Shown one piece after another: positions 32,338 through 42,815 of a stretch of DNA of 64,000 nt. Source of the stretch: Polaromonas sp. (lineage in GTDB: Bacteria > Pseudomonadota > Gammaproteobacteria > Burkholderiales > Burkholderiaceae_C); NCBI GenBank assembly GCA_013298815.1, contig JAAFJF010000005.1, positions 28,957 through 92,956 of the forward strand. Direction: 5' to 3'. Numbering within the stretch: the stretch's first letter is position 1; each line of letters begins with the position of its first letter. Below the pieces are notes generated by a model. That model saw only the letters and a program-made list of their open reading frames with translations, was not told the DNA's origin and did not search any database. The position numbers and the translations under genes were made by a program.

Positions 32338-34443
32338 TTACGCTTTAGGGCGCACTTTGGGTTCGCGTTCCCAAAACCGTTGTGCGGCTAGCTTGATGAA
32401 CTTGGGTGTGTCTGACGAAGGTACAAAGAATGCATCTATTTCAACGCCACTGGCTGCCAACAAAGGCGCTGCACCTTTGCTGTGACCAATCGCTTTGAGG
32501 TGGCTAAAGGCATCTTTCACAAAATCGACAGCGGCAGCATGCTTGGACAACTCGGCTGCTGCTTCGGGTGCAAGCATAAGTACAACGGCGTCATACAGTA
32601 CAGATGGCGATCCAGCCAATTGCGCGTCTGCCGCTTTCTTGGTGCCATCATCCAGCACCGCGCCATAAATTTTGGGTGCAATCAATTTAACCCTAGAGCC
32701 AGCCTTTTGTAGCGCAGTAACCAGCGCATTCAATGCTTTGGCGTCTGTGCCATCTGCCATCAAAACACCAACACATCGGCCGTCCAGCGTAGGTTTTGCT
32801 TTTTTCATGATGCTCAGTGCATCAGATGTAGGCATGTTGATGGGCGAAACAGCCGCTTTGGCAGCGGGCGGCAGCGAGTCCATCGCTAAGCCATGCGCTA
32901 CGGTGTTGGCCAGATTGTCGTCAATCACACGCAAATGCGACACGATACGCTCTCGGATGCTGGCAGTTTCAACCTTTGAAAGTTCAAACGTCAAAGCCGC
33001 TGCGATATGTGTCTGCTCAGTTTCGGTTTGGCTGCTGTAAAACAGACGCGCTTGGCTGTAGTGGTCAGCAAAACTGGGCGACCGTGAACGGCCACGGACG
33101 CCTTCTGCAACACGTGTGGCGTGGCTGGTTTGACCTATGAGTTGAGATGCTCTTGCACTTTCAGGTGCCAAGCTGTTGGGTTCATAGGCAACGCGGCCTT
33201 TGGGAATATCTGTTTGTCCAAAACCGTCGCGCTGAAATTGGTGCATTGGGCAGCGTGGCTTGTTGATGGGTAGCTGTTGGAAATTGGGACCGCCTAGCCT
33301 GTGCACCTGCGTATCGGTATAAGACATCGTGCGACCTTGCAGCAAGGGGTCGTTGCTGAAATCCATCCCTGGAACGATGCGGGAAGGGCTGAAGGCAGAC
33401 TGTTCTGTTTCGGCAAAGAAGTTGTCTGGGTTTTTGTCCAAAACCATGCGTCCAATCACCTGCAGCGGTACCAGCTCTTCAGGTATCAGCTTGGTTGCAT
33501 CCAGTACATCAAACGGGAAGGCCTCTGCTTCTGCCTCGGTAAACAGCTGAACCGCCAAATCCCATGCTGGGTATTTTTGTTGTTCGATAGATTCAAACAA
33601 GTCCCGGCGATGAAAATCTGCATCAGCGCCTGCAATTTTGACGGCTTCGTCCCACACCAAAGACTGCGCGCCTAGCACCGGCCGCCAATGGTATTTCACA
33701 AACGTTGACTCGCCCTTGGCATTGATAAGCCGAAACGTGTGCACACCGAAACCTTCAACCATGGCGAGTGACCTTGGAATGGTTCTGTCGCTCATGACCC
33801 ACATCAGCATATGCATAGACTCGGGCATCAAGGAGATGAAATCCCAAAAAGAGTCATGCGCGCTGCTCGCTGAAGGAAAACCACGATCGGGTTCGCGTTT
33901 GACCGCGTGCACCAGGTCTGGAAACTTCATGGCGTCCTGAATAAAAAACACGGGGATGTTGTTGCCGACCAGATCCCAGTTGCCTTCGTCAGTGTAAAAC
34001 TTGACGGCAAAGCCTCTGACATCGCGAACCGTATCAGCTGATCCAGCCGGCCCAGCAACGGTGGAGATACGCGTAAAAACGGGCGTTCTTTTGCCAAGCT
34101 CAGTTAACACCTTGGCTGTGGTGTACTTTGAAAGTGACTTGGTCAATTCAAAATAGCCATGAGCCGCTGAGCCCCGGGCATGAACCACGCGCTCAGGGAT
34201 GCGCTCTCTGTCGAAATGCGTAAGTTTGTCCAAAAAGACGTGATCTACCAATTCAGTGGGGCCACGAGAATAAGAGCGCAGGCTGTTTTGGTTGTCAGCA
34301 ATAGGCATGCCGTCTTTGGTCGTTAGCACGTCTTGCCCAGCCTGAGCGAGTTGCTGGGTTTCACCACCTTGACCAGCAGGCAGTGAAGTATTTGATGTTG
34401 GCTTGTTGTTTGGTTTTACCTGTGAAGCTTGTTTATTGCGCAT
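32338..34443 (-). CDS. katE: Large-subunit catalase (HPII/KatE type)
   Basis: A 701-residue clade II catalase that disproportionates hydrogen peroxide. The distal histidine is in [16 protein letters not shown], the Asn follows in [20 protein letters not shown], and the proximal haem Tyr is in [15 protein letters not shown]. The C-terminal 150 residues form the extra flavodoxin-like domain ([20 protein letters not shown] onward) found only in large catalases. A Gln/Asn-rich leader of about 70 residues precedes the core. A CRP-like box lies 87 bases upstream, and the hemerythrin gene follows in the same direction. Confidence 0.95.
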   Translation of the reverse strand: MRNKQASQVKPNNKPTSNTSLPAGQGGETQQLAQAGQDVLTTKDGMPIADNQNSLRSYSRGPTELVDHVFLDKLTHFDRERIPERVVHARGSAAHGYFELTKSLSKYTTAKVLTELGKRTPVFTRISTVAGPAGSADTVRDVRGFAVKFYTDEGNWDLVGNNIPVFFIQDAMKFPDLVHAVKREPDRGFPSASSAHDSFWDFISLMPESMHMLMWVMSDRTIPRSLAMVEGFGVHTFRLINAKGESTFVKYHWRPVLGAQSLVWDEAVKIAGADADFHRRDLFESIEQQKYPAWDLAVQLFTEAEAEAFPFDVLDATKLIPEELVPLQVIGRMVLDKNPDNFFAETEQSAFSPSRIVPGMDFSNDPLLQGRTMSYTDTQVHRLGGPNFQQLPINKPRCPMHQFQRDGFGQTDIPKGRVAYEPNSLAPESARASQLIGQTSHATRVAEGVRGRSRSPSFADHYSQARLFYSSQTETEQTHIAAALTFELSKVETASIRERIVSHLRVIDDNLANTVAHGLAMDSLPPAAKAAVSPINMPTSDALSIMKKAKPTLDGRCVGVLMADGTDAKALNALVTALQKAGSRVKLIAPKIYGAVLDDGTKKAADAQLAGSPSVLYDAVVLMLAPEAAAELSKHAAAVDFVKDAFSHLKAIGHSKGAAPLLAASGVEIDAFFVPSSDTPKFIKLAAQRFWEREPKVRPKA

Positions 34444-34521
34444 ATTGGGCTTTCATTGAATGTAAAAAAAGAAAGTAGTTACGAAGCAAATTAATCGTAA
34501 TTCACGACCTTCGATGCAGCC

Positions 34522-34537
34522 TGTGACTTTTGTCACA
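34522..34537. promoter_or_regulatory. CRP/FNR-type box upstream of katE
   Basis: TGTGACTTTTGTCACA matches TGTGA-N6-TCACA exactly and is a perfect inverted repeat with a four-base spacer. A possible minus-strand -10, TACGAT at 34499-34494, would put the box at about -41.5 from a start near 34488, as in class II CRP promoters. Confidence 0.65.
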
Positions 34538-34673
34538 ACTAAAAAGCTTCTTACATTTGCAAACCGAACTTACGTTTATGGATAGGTAGCCGCTACCCAA
34601 TGAGGTGTCATCACGCAAAGGGCGCTATTTTTGTAAAAACGTATAAAAGTGAGTTCAAACAAGCAAAAAAAAA

Positions 34674-34691
34674 CCTCCTGAAATCAGGAGG
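34674..34691 (-). terminator. Rho-independent terminator of gap
   Basis: CCTCCTGA and TCAGGAGG pair around a two-A centre (stem up to 8 base pairs). On the minus strand the hairpin is followed by nine T (complement of 34665-34673). It lies 20 bases after the gap stop. A shorter T run on the other side makes it weakly bidirectional. Confidence 0.9.
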
Positions 34692-34710
34692 TTTTTATGG
34701 GAAAGAACAA

Positions 34711-35727
<1,017 letters not shown>

Positions 35728-35757
35728 TTAAAAAAACTTGCCTAAAAATTTACCAAT

Positions 35758-35820
35758 CCGTTCGGGCTGAGCTTGTCGAAGCCTTCAGAAGAACTCTGCG
35801 ACAAGCTCAGGGCGAACGGG
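35758..35820. repeat. REP-like palindrome between tkt and gap
   Basis: CCGTTCGGGCTGAGCTTGTC at the left and GACAAGCTCAGGGCGAACGG at the right form an inverted repeat around a short centre. It is the same family as the copy inside atuA at 21756-21816. It could act as a hairpin between the two genes. Confidence 0.85.
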
Positions 35821-35834
35821 TTTGTTTGAAATAC

Positions 35835-37907
35835 TTACTTCTTCTGCAACACTTTTTGCACAGTTTCCGCAACGTTTTCAGCCGTGAAGCCAAAGTGCTT
35901 GAACAACACAGGCGCTGGGGCTGATTCGCCGTAGGTGTCGATGCCGACGACCGCTGCGCAACCATATTTCCACCAGCCGTCAGTCACGCCCATTTCCACG
36001 GCGATGCGGGGCAATTTGGCGGGGAGAACCGATGTTTTGTAGTTGGTGGATTGACGGTCAAATGTGGTGTTGCTCGGCATAGAGACGACCTGAACAGCTA
36101 TTTTTTTAGCAGCAAGTAGTTTTTGTGCAGCTATGGCGAGCTGAACTTCAGAACCTGTCGCAATAATCACCGCTTGCGCAGCTTTGTTCATACCCACATC
36201 GCGCGGCACGGACAGCACGTAAGCGCCTTTGCTGATGTCTTCTAGATCGGTTTTTGGGATGTAGGCGATATTTTGGCGGCTGAGCAATAGCGCAGTTGGT
36301 TTGCTCTTGTTTTGCAGTGCCACAGCCCATGCCACGGCAGTTTCAGTCGTGTCGCCCGGACGCCATACGTCCAGATTCGGAATCAAACGCAGGCTGGCGG
36401 CGTGCTCGATGGACTGGTGGGTTGGGCCGTCTTCGCCCAAGCCAATGCTGTCGTGGGTGAAGACGTGGATGGCGCGCAATTTCATCAGCGCGGCCATGCG
36501 GATGGCATTGCGTGAATAGTCGCTGAATGTCAAAAACGTGCCGCCGTAGGGGATGTAGCCGCCGTGTAGTGCCACGCCGTTCATGATGGCGGCCATGCCG
36601 AACTCGCGCACGCCGTAGTTGATATGACGACCGCCTTGGCCCGCTTCGTTCACAACCACATCGCCATTCAGGTCAAAACGCAAGCTTGGGGTTGACTTGG
36701 TGTTGGTCAGGTTAGAGCCGGTCAAATCAGCTGAGCCGCCCAGCATTTCAGGCAAAGCGGCGGTGAAAGATTCCAGCGCCAGTTGTGATGCTTTGCGCGA
36801 TGCGACGGTTTCAGCCTTGGTATGGGCGGCGACGACGGTGTCAAACGCGATTTGGTTGAAGTTTTTCGGCAGATCGCCCTTCATACGGCGCACAAACTCT
36901 TTGGCGAGGTCTGGGAATTTGGCTTTGTAGGCAGCAAAGGTGGCGTTCCAAGCTTCTTCGTTGGCTTTGCCAGCGGCTTTGGCGTCCCAGTCTGCATAGA
37001 CTTCTTTAGGGATGGTGAACGGCGGGAAGTTCCAGCCTATGGATTCGCGCGTCAACTTGATTTCTTCAGCGCCTAGTGGTTCGCCGTGAGCTTTGGAGGT
37101 GTTGGCGCGGTTGGGGCTGCCTTTGCCGATGTGGGTTTTGCAAATCACCAAAGTGGGCTTGTCGGCACTGGTTTTAGCATCGGCAATGGCTTGGCTGACC
37201 GCAGCGGCATTATGGCCGTCGATCGGGCCAATCACGTTCCAGCCGCAGGCTGCAAAGCGCAAAGCTGTGTTGTCGATGAACCAAGGGGTGACTTGGCCGT
37301 CGATGGAGATGCCATTGTCGTCATAGAGGGCGATCAACTTGTTCAGTTTCCAAGCGCCTGCCAAAGCGATAGCCTCGTGGCTGATGCCTTCCATCAAGCA
37401 GCCATCGCCCATGAAAACGTAGGTGTGGTGGTCGACGATGTTTAATTTTGTTTCGCCATTGGCTTCGTCAGCTGAATTGTCGATATAGGAGCGGTTGAAT
37501 TCTTTAGCGAGCAACTTCTCAGCCAGTGCAAAACCGACAGCATTGGTGATACCTTGACCGAGCGGGCCGGTGGTGGTTTCCACGCCCGGTGTCACGCCCA
37601 CTTCAGGGTGACCGGCGGTTTTGCTGTGCAATTGGCGGAAGTTTTTCAACTCGGCCATCGGTAATTTGTAGCCAGCTAGGTGCAACACGGCGTAATTCAA
37701 CATCGACGCGTGACCGTTGGACAGGATGAAGCGGTCGCGGTTTGCCCAGTTTGGGTTGCTCGGGTTGTGTTTGAGGTGGTCTGACCACAGCGCGACAGCC
37801 ATATCTGCCATGCCCATAGGCGCGCCAGGGTGGCCAGAATTGGCTTGTTGGACGGCGTCCATTGCGAGTGCGCGAATGGCGTTCGCCATTAGGTTGTGAT
37901 CAGCCAT
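35835..37907 (-). CDS. tkt: Transketolase
   Basis: A 690-residue thiamine-diphosphate transketolase of the pentose phosphate (and possibly Calvin) pathway. The cofactor motif is GDGCLMEGISHEAIALAG. The N-terminal NAIRALAMDAVQQANSGHPG and the central EFGMAAIMNGVALHGG match the family, as does DSIGLGEDGPTHQSIEH. Length and domains are normal. It is followed by gap on the same strand and preceded by rpe, all functions of sugar-phosphate exchange. Confidence 0.97.
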   Translation of the reverse strand: MADHNLMANAIRALAMDAVQQANSGHPGAPMGMADMAVALWSDHLKHNPSNPNWANRDRFILSNGHASMLNYAVLHLAGYKLPMAELKNFRQLHSKTAGHPEVGVTPGVETTTGPLGQGITNAVGFALAEKLLAKEFNRSYIDNSADEANGETKLNIVDHHTYVFMGDGCLMEGISHEAIALAGAWKLNKLIALYDDNGISIDGQVTPWFIDNTALRFAACGWNVIGPIDGHNAAAVSQAIADAKTSADKPTLVICKTHIGKGSPNRANTSKAHGEPLGAEEIKLTRESIGWNFPPFTIPKEVYADWDAKAAGKANEEAWNATFAAYKAKFPDLAKEFVRRMKGDLPKNFNQIAFDTVVAAHTKAETVASRKASQLALESFTAALPEMLGGSADLTGSNLTNTKSTPSLRFDLNGDVVVNEAGQGGRHINYGVREFGMAAIMNGVALHGGYIPYGGTFLTFSDYSRNAIRMAALMKLRAIHVFTHDSIGLGEDGPTHQSIEHAASLRLIPNLDVWRPGDTTETAVAWAVALQNKSKPTALLLSRQNIAYIPKTDLEDISKGAYVLSVPRDVGMNKAAQAVIIATGSEVQLAIAAQKLLAAKKIAVQVVSMPSNTTFDRQSTNYKTSVLPAKLPRIAVEMGVTDGWWKYGCAAVVGIDTYGESAPAPVLFKHFGFTAENVAETVQKVLQKK

Positions 37908-38066
37908 GAGGGAAGTGCTCCAAAATTCGAAAAAAGCGATTGCGAAAGGGTGATGAAAGACGTTAAGGGGAAACCCTGAATTTTAACGGTTTATATCAGT
38001 AAGACAGCCTCAAAACGCAGCGTCAAGTTTGTCTGGGTTACGTACCCGTAAATACATTTGTAAATT

Positions 38067-38109
38067 ACTATAATTTTGATAGCTGTTTAGGCAGTAAATA
38101 CGCTGGCTA
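38067..38109 (+). repeat. Dispersed 43-base repeat, copy 8
   Basis: ACTATAATTTTGATAGC, then TGTTTAGGCAG and TAAATACGCTGGCTA. It lies in the 241-base gap between tkt and rpe, 40 bases past the rpe stop codon. Confidence 0.85.
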
Positions 38110-38148
38110 TAGCAATATTTGATGCCTAAAATGCATAAAAACCAGCAA

Positions 38149-38847
38149 TTATGCCGCAGCGTTCTTACGTAAAGTTTGCATGATGCCTGTGTAACCGCCA
38201 TTTGCATCGGGTGTGCCAAACACTGCGCTGCCTGCCACACAAGTGTCTGCCCCTGCACGGACGATTTCGCCAATGTTGTCAGCCTTCACGCCGCCGTCCA
38301 CTTCTAACCAGATCGGCTGCCCACCCGCTGCCGTGTGGGCATCGATGCGTGCGCGGACTTGCTGCAGTTTTTTCAGGGTGGATGGGATGAACTTTTGCCC
38401 GCCAAAGCCGGGGTTGACGCTCATTAAAAGCACCATGTCTAGCTTGTCCATCACGTTATCCAGCCACTCAATCGAGGTGGCCGGATTCAGCACCAAACCG
38501 GCTTTGCAGCCCAGTTCGCGAATCATCGACAGCGTGCGATCCACGTGTTTGGACGCTTCGGGGTGAAAAGTGATGATGTTGGCACCTGCTTTGGCAAAGA
38601 GCGGGATGATGGCATCGACTGGCTCCACCATCAAATGAACGTCGATCGGGATGCTCACATGGGGGCGAATCGCTTCGCAGACCAAGGGTCCAATCGTCAA
38701 ATTCGGCACGTAATGGTTGTCCATCACGTCGAAATGAACCAAATCTGCCCCAGCGGCTTCAATGGCGCGGACTTCTTCGCCTAATTTAGCGAAGTCAGCT
38801 GAAAGGATGGACGGGGCGATGCGCAGGGGGCGTGGGGTTTGGGACAT
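38149..38847 (-). CDS. rpe: Ribulose-phosphate 3-epimerase
   Basis: A 232-residue TIM-barrel epimerase that interconverts ribulose 5-phosphate and xylulose 5-phosphate. [46 protein letters not shown] and [19 protein letters not shown] contain the metal His/Asp and the two catalytic Asp residues. The start at 38847 is divergent from the alpha-glucosidase operon. Confidence 0.97.
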   Translation of the reverse strand: MSQTPRPLRIAPSILSADFAKLGEEVRAIEAAGADLVHFDVMDNHYVPNLTIGPLVCEAIRPHVSIPIDVHLMVEPVDAIIPLFAKAGANIITFHPEASKHVDRTLSMIRELGCKAGLVLNPATSIEWLDNVMDKLDMVLLMSVNPGFGGQKFIPSTLKKLQQVRARIDAHTAAGGQPIWLEVDGGVKADNIGEIVRAGADTCVAGSAVFGTPDANGGYTGIMQTLRKNAAA

Positions 38848-38920
38848 GGTTTAGCTTGGTAGATGGTTTTAACGATGCCCTATTTTCGATTATTTTCAGG
38901 ACTAGGGAAAATACTAATAG

Positions 38921-38942
38921 TTTCCGAAAGCGCTTTCGGAAA
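38921..38942. promoter_or_regulatory. LacI-family operator before the alpha-glucoside operon
   Basis: Arms TTTCCGAAAGC and GCTTTCGGAAA make a perfect 22-base palindrome with the central CG typical of LacI-family sites. It is 48 bases before the GH13 start and 73 from rpe. The LacI gene at 40661 is the obvious candidate binder. Confidence 0.85.
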
Positions 38943-38990
38943 CAATCACTTCACAAATTCAGAACACTCGACAAGTAAGACTTTTAAAAA

Positions 38991-40655
38991 ATGACATCAG
39001 CCCATCAAACCGAAGATCAAAAAACGGCTCCCAATAACGAGTGGTGGCGCGGCGGGGTGGTGTATCAAATTTACCCGCGTTCGTTTCAAGACAGCAACGG
39101 CGACGGCATTGGCGACTTGCCAGGAATCACTGCCAGACTGGACTATGTGGCCAAGCTGGGGGTGGACGCGATTTGGCTATCGCCCTTTTTCAAAAGCCCG
39201 ATGAAAGATTTTGGCTACGACGTTAGCGATTATTGCGATGTTGATCCCATGTTTGGCAATATGGAAGACTTCAAAGCGCTGCTTCAAAAAGCACACGATT
39301 TGGGCATCAAAGTCATGATTGACCAAGTACTGTCGCACAGCGCGGCAGAGCATCCGTGGTTTGTTGAAAGTCGTTCCAGTCGTGACAATGCCAAAGCCGA
39401 TTGGTATGTTTGGGCAGACGCTAAAGATGATGGCAACCCGCCTAACAATTGGCTAAGTATTTTCGGCGGCAGCGCTTGGCAGTGGGACACCCGCCGCAAG
39501 CAGTATTACCTACACAACTTTTTAACGTCGCAGCCAGATTTGAACTTCCATTGTCCTGCCGTGCAAGAAGCGTTGTTGGGTACGGTTAAGTTTTGGTTGG
39601 ACTTGGGGGTGGATGGTTATCGCTTAGACACGGCTAACTTTTATTTCCATGATGCATCGCTGCGCGACAACCCGCCACGTGGCGAACCTACGGGCGAAGA
39701 CCCAGCAGTCAGCTCGGTCAACCCTTACGCTTGGCAATGGCACAAACACGATAAAAGTCAGCCAGAGAATTTGGTTTTTTTGAAGGCACTTCGCGAACTT
39801 CTCAACCAATACCCCAACACCACCATGGTGGGCGAAATTGGCGATGACGATGGTTTGGCGCGTTTGGCGGAGTACACCCGTGGCGGTGACAAGTTGCACA
39901 TGGCGTACTGCTTTGATTTGCTGGGAAACCCGCATGACGCACCGTATTTGCATGGTGTGTTGAGTCGGTTCGTTGATGTTGTTGGCGATGGCTGGCCATG
40001 CTGGGCACTAAGCAATCATGATGTTCCTAGACTTGCGACGCGCTGGGGTGGCGAGACGCCAAACCAAGCGTTGCTACGCTTGGCAGCAGCGTTGCAAATG
40101 AGTTTACGAGGTTCGCCATCGCTGTATCAAGGTGACGAGCTTGGTTTGCCAGAGGTTGACATCGCTTTTGAAGATTTGCAAGACCCATACGGCAAAGAAA
40201 TGTGGCCTGAGTTCAAAGGGCGTGATGGTTGCAGAACGCCAATGCCGTGGCGGTCGTCTGAGAAGCAAGCTGGTTTCAGTGCCGCTTCTACTACATGGCT
40301 ACCTGTGGCTGCGGAACATTATCCGTTAGCCGTTGATCAGCAGCTAGCGGATGCGGAATCTCTCTTAAATTACTACACACAGCTTTTGATGTGGCGTCGG
40401 GGTGTGCCAGCTTTGGTCAAAGGCAGCATGCAACTCTTGCCCAAAGACCCGCAAGTGCTTGCCTTTGTGCGTGAGCATGCTGGAGTCAAGCTCTTATGCG
40501 TATTTAATTTCAGCTCAGAAAAAGCTGTTTTTGCATTACCGAGCGAATTATCAAACGCAGTTGAGGTAGCGGGTAGTGGTTTATCCGGTGGTCATTTGTT
40601 AGATAACTGTGTTCAATTAAACCCTTGGGGTGGTTTGTTTGTGAGTGTGCACTGA
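38991..40655 (+). CDS. aglA: GH13 alpha-glucosidase
   Basis: A 554-residue cytoplasmic GH13 alpha-glucosidase. VVYQIYPRSFQDSNGDGIGD is followed by the nucleophile Asp in GVDGYRLDTANFYF, the acid/base Glu in TMVGEIGDDDG and the third Asp in LSNHDVPRLATRW. QPDLNFHCP fits the alpha-1,4-glucosidase branch, similar to rhizobial AglA. No signal peptide is present, so it acts on imported maltose-, sucrose- or trehalose-like sugars. It is the first gene of the operon behind the LacI-type palindrome; the regulator starts five bases after its stop. Confidence 0.9.
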   Translation: MTSAHQTEDQKTAPNNEWWRGGVVYQIYPRSFQDSNGDGIGDLPGITARLDYVAKLGVDAIWLSPFFKSPMKDFGYDVSDYCDVDPMFGNMEDFKALLQKAHDLGIKVMIDQVLSHSAAEHPWFVESRSSRDNAKADWYVWADAKDDGNPPNNWLSIFGGSAWQWDTRRKQYYLHNFLTSQPDLNFHCPAVQEALLGTVKFWLDLGVDGYRLDTANFYFHDASLRDNPPRGEPTGEDPAVSSVNPYAWQWHKHDKSQPENLVFLKALRELLNQYPNTTMVGEIGDDDGLARLAEYTRGGDKLHMAYCFDLLGNPHDAPYLHGVLSRFVDVVGDGWPCWALSNHDVPRLATRWGGETPNQALLRLAAALQMSLRGSPSLYQGDELGLPEVDIAFEDLQDPYGKEMWPEFKGRDGCRTPMPWRSSEKQAGFSAASTTWLPVAAEHYPLAVDQQLADAESLLNYYTQLLMWRRGVPALVKGSMQLLPKDPQVLAFVREHAGVKLLCVFNFSSEKAVFALPSELSNAVEVAGSGLSGGHLLDNCVQLNPWGGLFVSVH

Positions 40656-40660
40656 TTAAT

Positions 40661-41686
40661 ATGGGGGTAGATATCAAACAATTAGCGGCTGGACTGGGTG
40701 TATCTGCATCCACGGTTAGCCGCGCATTGAATGGATACACCGATATCAAAGCGGAAACGCGCGAGCGCATCATCAAAAGAGCCCGCGAGCTAAATTACCA
40801 CCCTAATTTGAGAGCACAACGCTTGGCCAAGGGGCGGGCTGATGCTGTGGGTATTGTCTATCCGTTTGACAATGGCTATGTTGGAAACCCCAAGTTTCTG
40901 GAGATGATTTCAACATTTTCTGCCCGATTAGAAAACGCTGGCATCGATCTTTTGCTGGCTGCTGCAGGTGATGTTACTGAGATGGCTACTTATGGTCGTT
41001 TGGTGCGCGGCGGACGCGTCGATGCTATTTTATTGGCAGACACAAAAGTCATTGACCCTAGGATTGATTTTTTACAACAGGCGGGCATTCCATTTCTGTG
41101 CTACGGCCGTGCTGGTAGCAGAAATGACTTTACTTGGTACGATTTTGACAACGAGGCTGGTAGCCGACTTGCTGTTGAGCGTTTGGCAGCGCTGGGTCAT
41201 AAACATATTGCATACATACATACTTCGCTAGAATTTAACTATGCCACGCAGCGGCATACTGGCTTCATCTCGACGATGAAGCGTTTGGATTTGCCTGTGC
41301 ATCAAGATGCGATTGTTAAAGTGGGGCGCGACAGACGTTCTGGTTTTATTGCGGTAGAAAAACTATTGCGTCTGCCTGTTCGACCTACAGCTATTTTGGT
41401 GGACAACAGTGTGGGCGGTGTAGGGGTAATTCATGCTTTGCTTGAAGCAGGACTTGTTTTGGGGCGTGATGTCTCCGTCATTGTGGATGGCGGCAACCCG
41501 ACAGATACCATGCTGCATCAAATCGATGTAGCCGTTGTCATGCAGCCAACGCCGCGTGAATCAGGCAAAACAATGGCCGAAATGCTGCTTCAAATTATTG
41601 ATGGCAAAGAGCCTAAAGAGGGGCGACATGTGTTGATGCAACCACAGTTTGTCGACGGCAAAACAATTGGTCCAGCTCGGAGTTAA
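40661..41686 (+). CDS. aglR: LacI-family repressor of the alpha-glucoside operon
   Basis: A 341-residue LacI-type regulator. The helix-turn-helix is DIKQLAAGLGVSASTVSRAL, the hinge LNYHPNLRAQRLAKG, and the periplasmic-binding-like sugar domain follows. The start at 40661 gives the normal distance to the helix-turn-helix; an upstream in-frame ATG at 40625 lies inside the glucosidase gene. Binding to 38921-38942 is inferred. Confidence 0.9.
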   Translation: MGVDIKQLAAGLGVSASTVSRALNGYTDIKAETRERIIKRARELNYHPNLRAQRLAKGRADAVGIVYPFDNGYVGNPKFLEMISTFSARLENAGIDLLLAAAGDVTEMATYGRLVRGGRVDAILLADTKVIDPRIDFLQQAGIPFLCYGRAGSRNDFTWYDFDNEAGSRLAVERLAALGHKHIAYIHTSLEFNYATQRHTGFISTMKRLDLPVHQDAIVKVGRDRRSGFIAVEKLLRLPVRPTAILVDNSVGGVGVIHALLEAGLVLGRDVSVIVDGGNPTDTMLHQIDVAVVMQPTPRESGKTMAEMLLQIIDGKEPKEGRHVLMQPQFVDGKTIGPARS

Positions 41687-41728
41687 GCCTCCAGAGCGCA
41701 TGACAAAAATTAAATAGTTGGAGCTTGA

Positions 41729-42733
41729 ATGATTCAGACAGAAGTTAAATTGAATAACATCAAAAAAAGTTTTGGTGAAACACACGTCCTGCACGGCATT
41801 GATTTAGACATCAAACCAGGTGAGTTCGTTGTGTTTGTCGGCCCGTCTGGTTGCGGCAAGACGACACTGCTGCGCATGATTGCAGGATTAGAAGACATCA
41901 CATCTGGCGACTTGATGATTGATGGTGTTTTGTCGAATGATTTGCCTTCATCTAAACGAGGCGTCGCCATGGTGTTTCAAAGCTATGCGCTCTACCCCCA
42001 TAAAACTGTTTATGACAACATGGCGTTTGGTTTAAAAATTGCAAAAACGCCTAAGGCAGAAATTGACCGCAGGGTAAAAGAAGCCGCTGAAATTTTGCAA
42101 ATCACGGAGTATTTAGATCGCTTGCCCAAAGCACTGTCTGGCGGTCAACGCCAGCGTGTCGCTATTGGGCGCGCCATCGTGCGTGACCCTAAGGTGTTTT
42201 TGTTTGATGAGCCTTTGTCAAATCTAGATGCTGCATTGCGCACCAAAATGCGCGTCGAGCTGGCGACCTTGCATCGCCGTTTGGGTGCCACCATGATTTA
42301 TGTGACACACGACCAAGTCGAAGCCATGACTTTGGCTGACAAAATTGTGGTGCTGAACAAAGGCCGCATTGAGCAAGTTGGTCGCCCGCTAGATCTGTAC
42401 AACAAACCCGCAAGCTTGTTTGTAGCCGGTTTTATAGGTTCGCCACAAATTAATTTTTTACCCCAAGAGTTCGCGCAACGCTATGGTGCATCCACGGTTG
42501 GCATACGGCCAGAGCATTTCAGGGTGGAGGCCGGCGGCGTGATCAAGGGCACCTTGAAGCACGCAGAAAAGTTGGGTAATGAGACTTTTGCATATATCAA
42601 TGCAGGTGTGTTGGGCGACATCACAGCACGTATCGATGGGACTTTGGCGATGGAGCCGGGTAACGCCATTGAGCTGGATTTTGAGCAACAACACATATAC
42701 AAATTCGACAGTTCCGGTAAGCGGATCGAATAG
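41729..42733 (+). CDS. aglK: Sugar ABC transporter ATP-binding protein (MalK/AglK family)
   Basis: A 334-residue ATPase. Walker A is GPSGCGKTTLLR, the signature is LSGGQRQRVAIGRAI, Walker B is VFLFDEPLSNLDAALR and the switch region is TMIYVTHDQVEAM. A TOBE domain forms the C-terminal third and is slightly shorter than in MalK (about 370). TTGGAG precedes the start. It powers the AglF/AglG permeases. Confidence 0.92.
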   Translation: MIQTEVKLNNIKKSFGETHVLHGIDLDIKPGEFVVFVGPSGCGKTTLLRMIAGLEDITSGDLMIDGVLSNDLPSSKRGVAMVFQSYALYPHKTVYDNMAFGLKIAKTPKAEIDRRVKEAAEILQITEYLDRLPKALSGGQRQRVAIGRAIVRDPKVFLFDEPLSNLDAALRTKMRVELATLHRRLGATMIYVTHDQVEAMTLADKIVVLNKGRIEQVGRPLDLYNKPASLFVAGFIGSPQINFLPQEFAQRYGASTVGIRPEHFRVEAGGVIKGTLKHAEKLGNETFAYINAGVLGDITARIDGTLAMEPGNAIELDFEQQHIYKFDSSGKRIE

Positions 42734-42735
42734 TT

Positions 42736-42751
42736 TATTGCGGGCGCAATA
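42736..42751. other. Short inverted repeat after aglK
   Basis: TATTGCG and CGCAATA flank two G, three bases after the aglK stop. It may be a small mRNA hairpin or a protein site; it lacks the T run of a terminator. Confidence 0.4.
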
Positions 42752-42815
42752 GACTTAATTAAAAGTAAGAATTGCTTTATGGATGGGCCATGAAGTGTTT
42801 AAAGGAGAAAAGTGA

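Noticed and set aside
36088..36135. 43-base repeat inside tkt
   Set aside because: AAATAGCTGTTCAG matches copy 2 over 14 bases, but the encoded KKIAVQVVSMPS is normal transketolase sequence and the rest of the repeat does not align.
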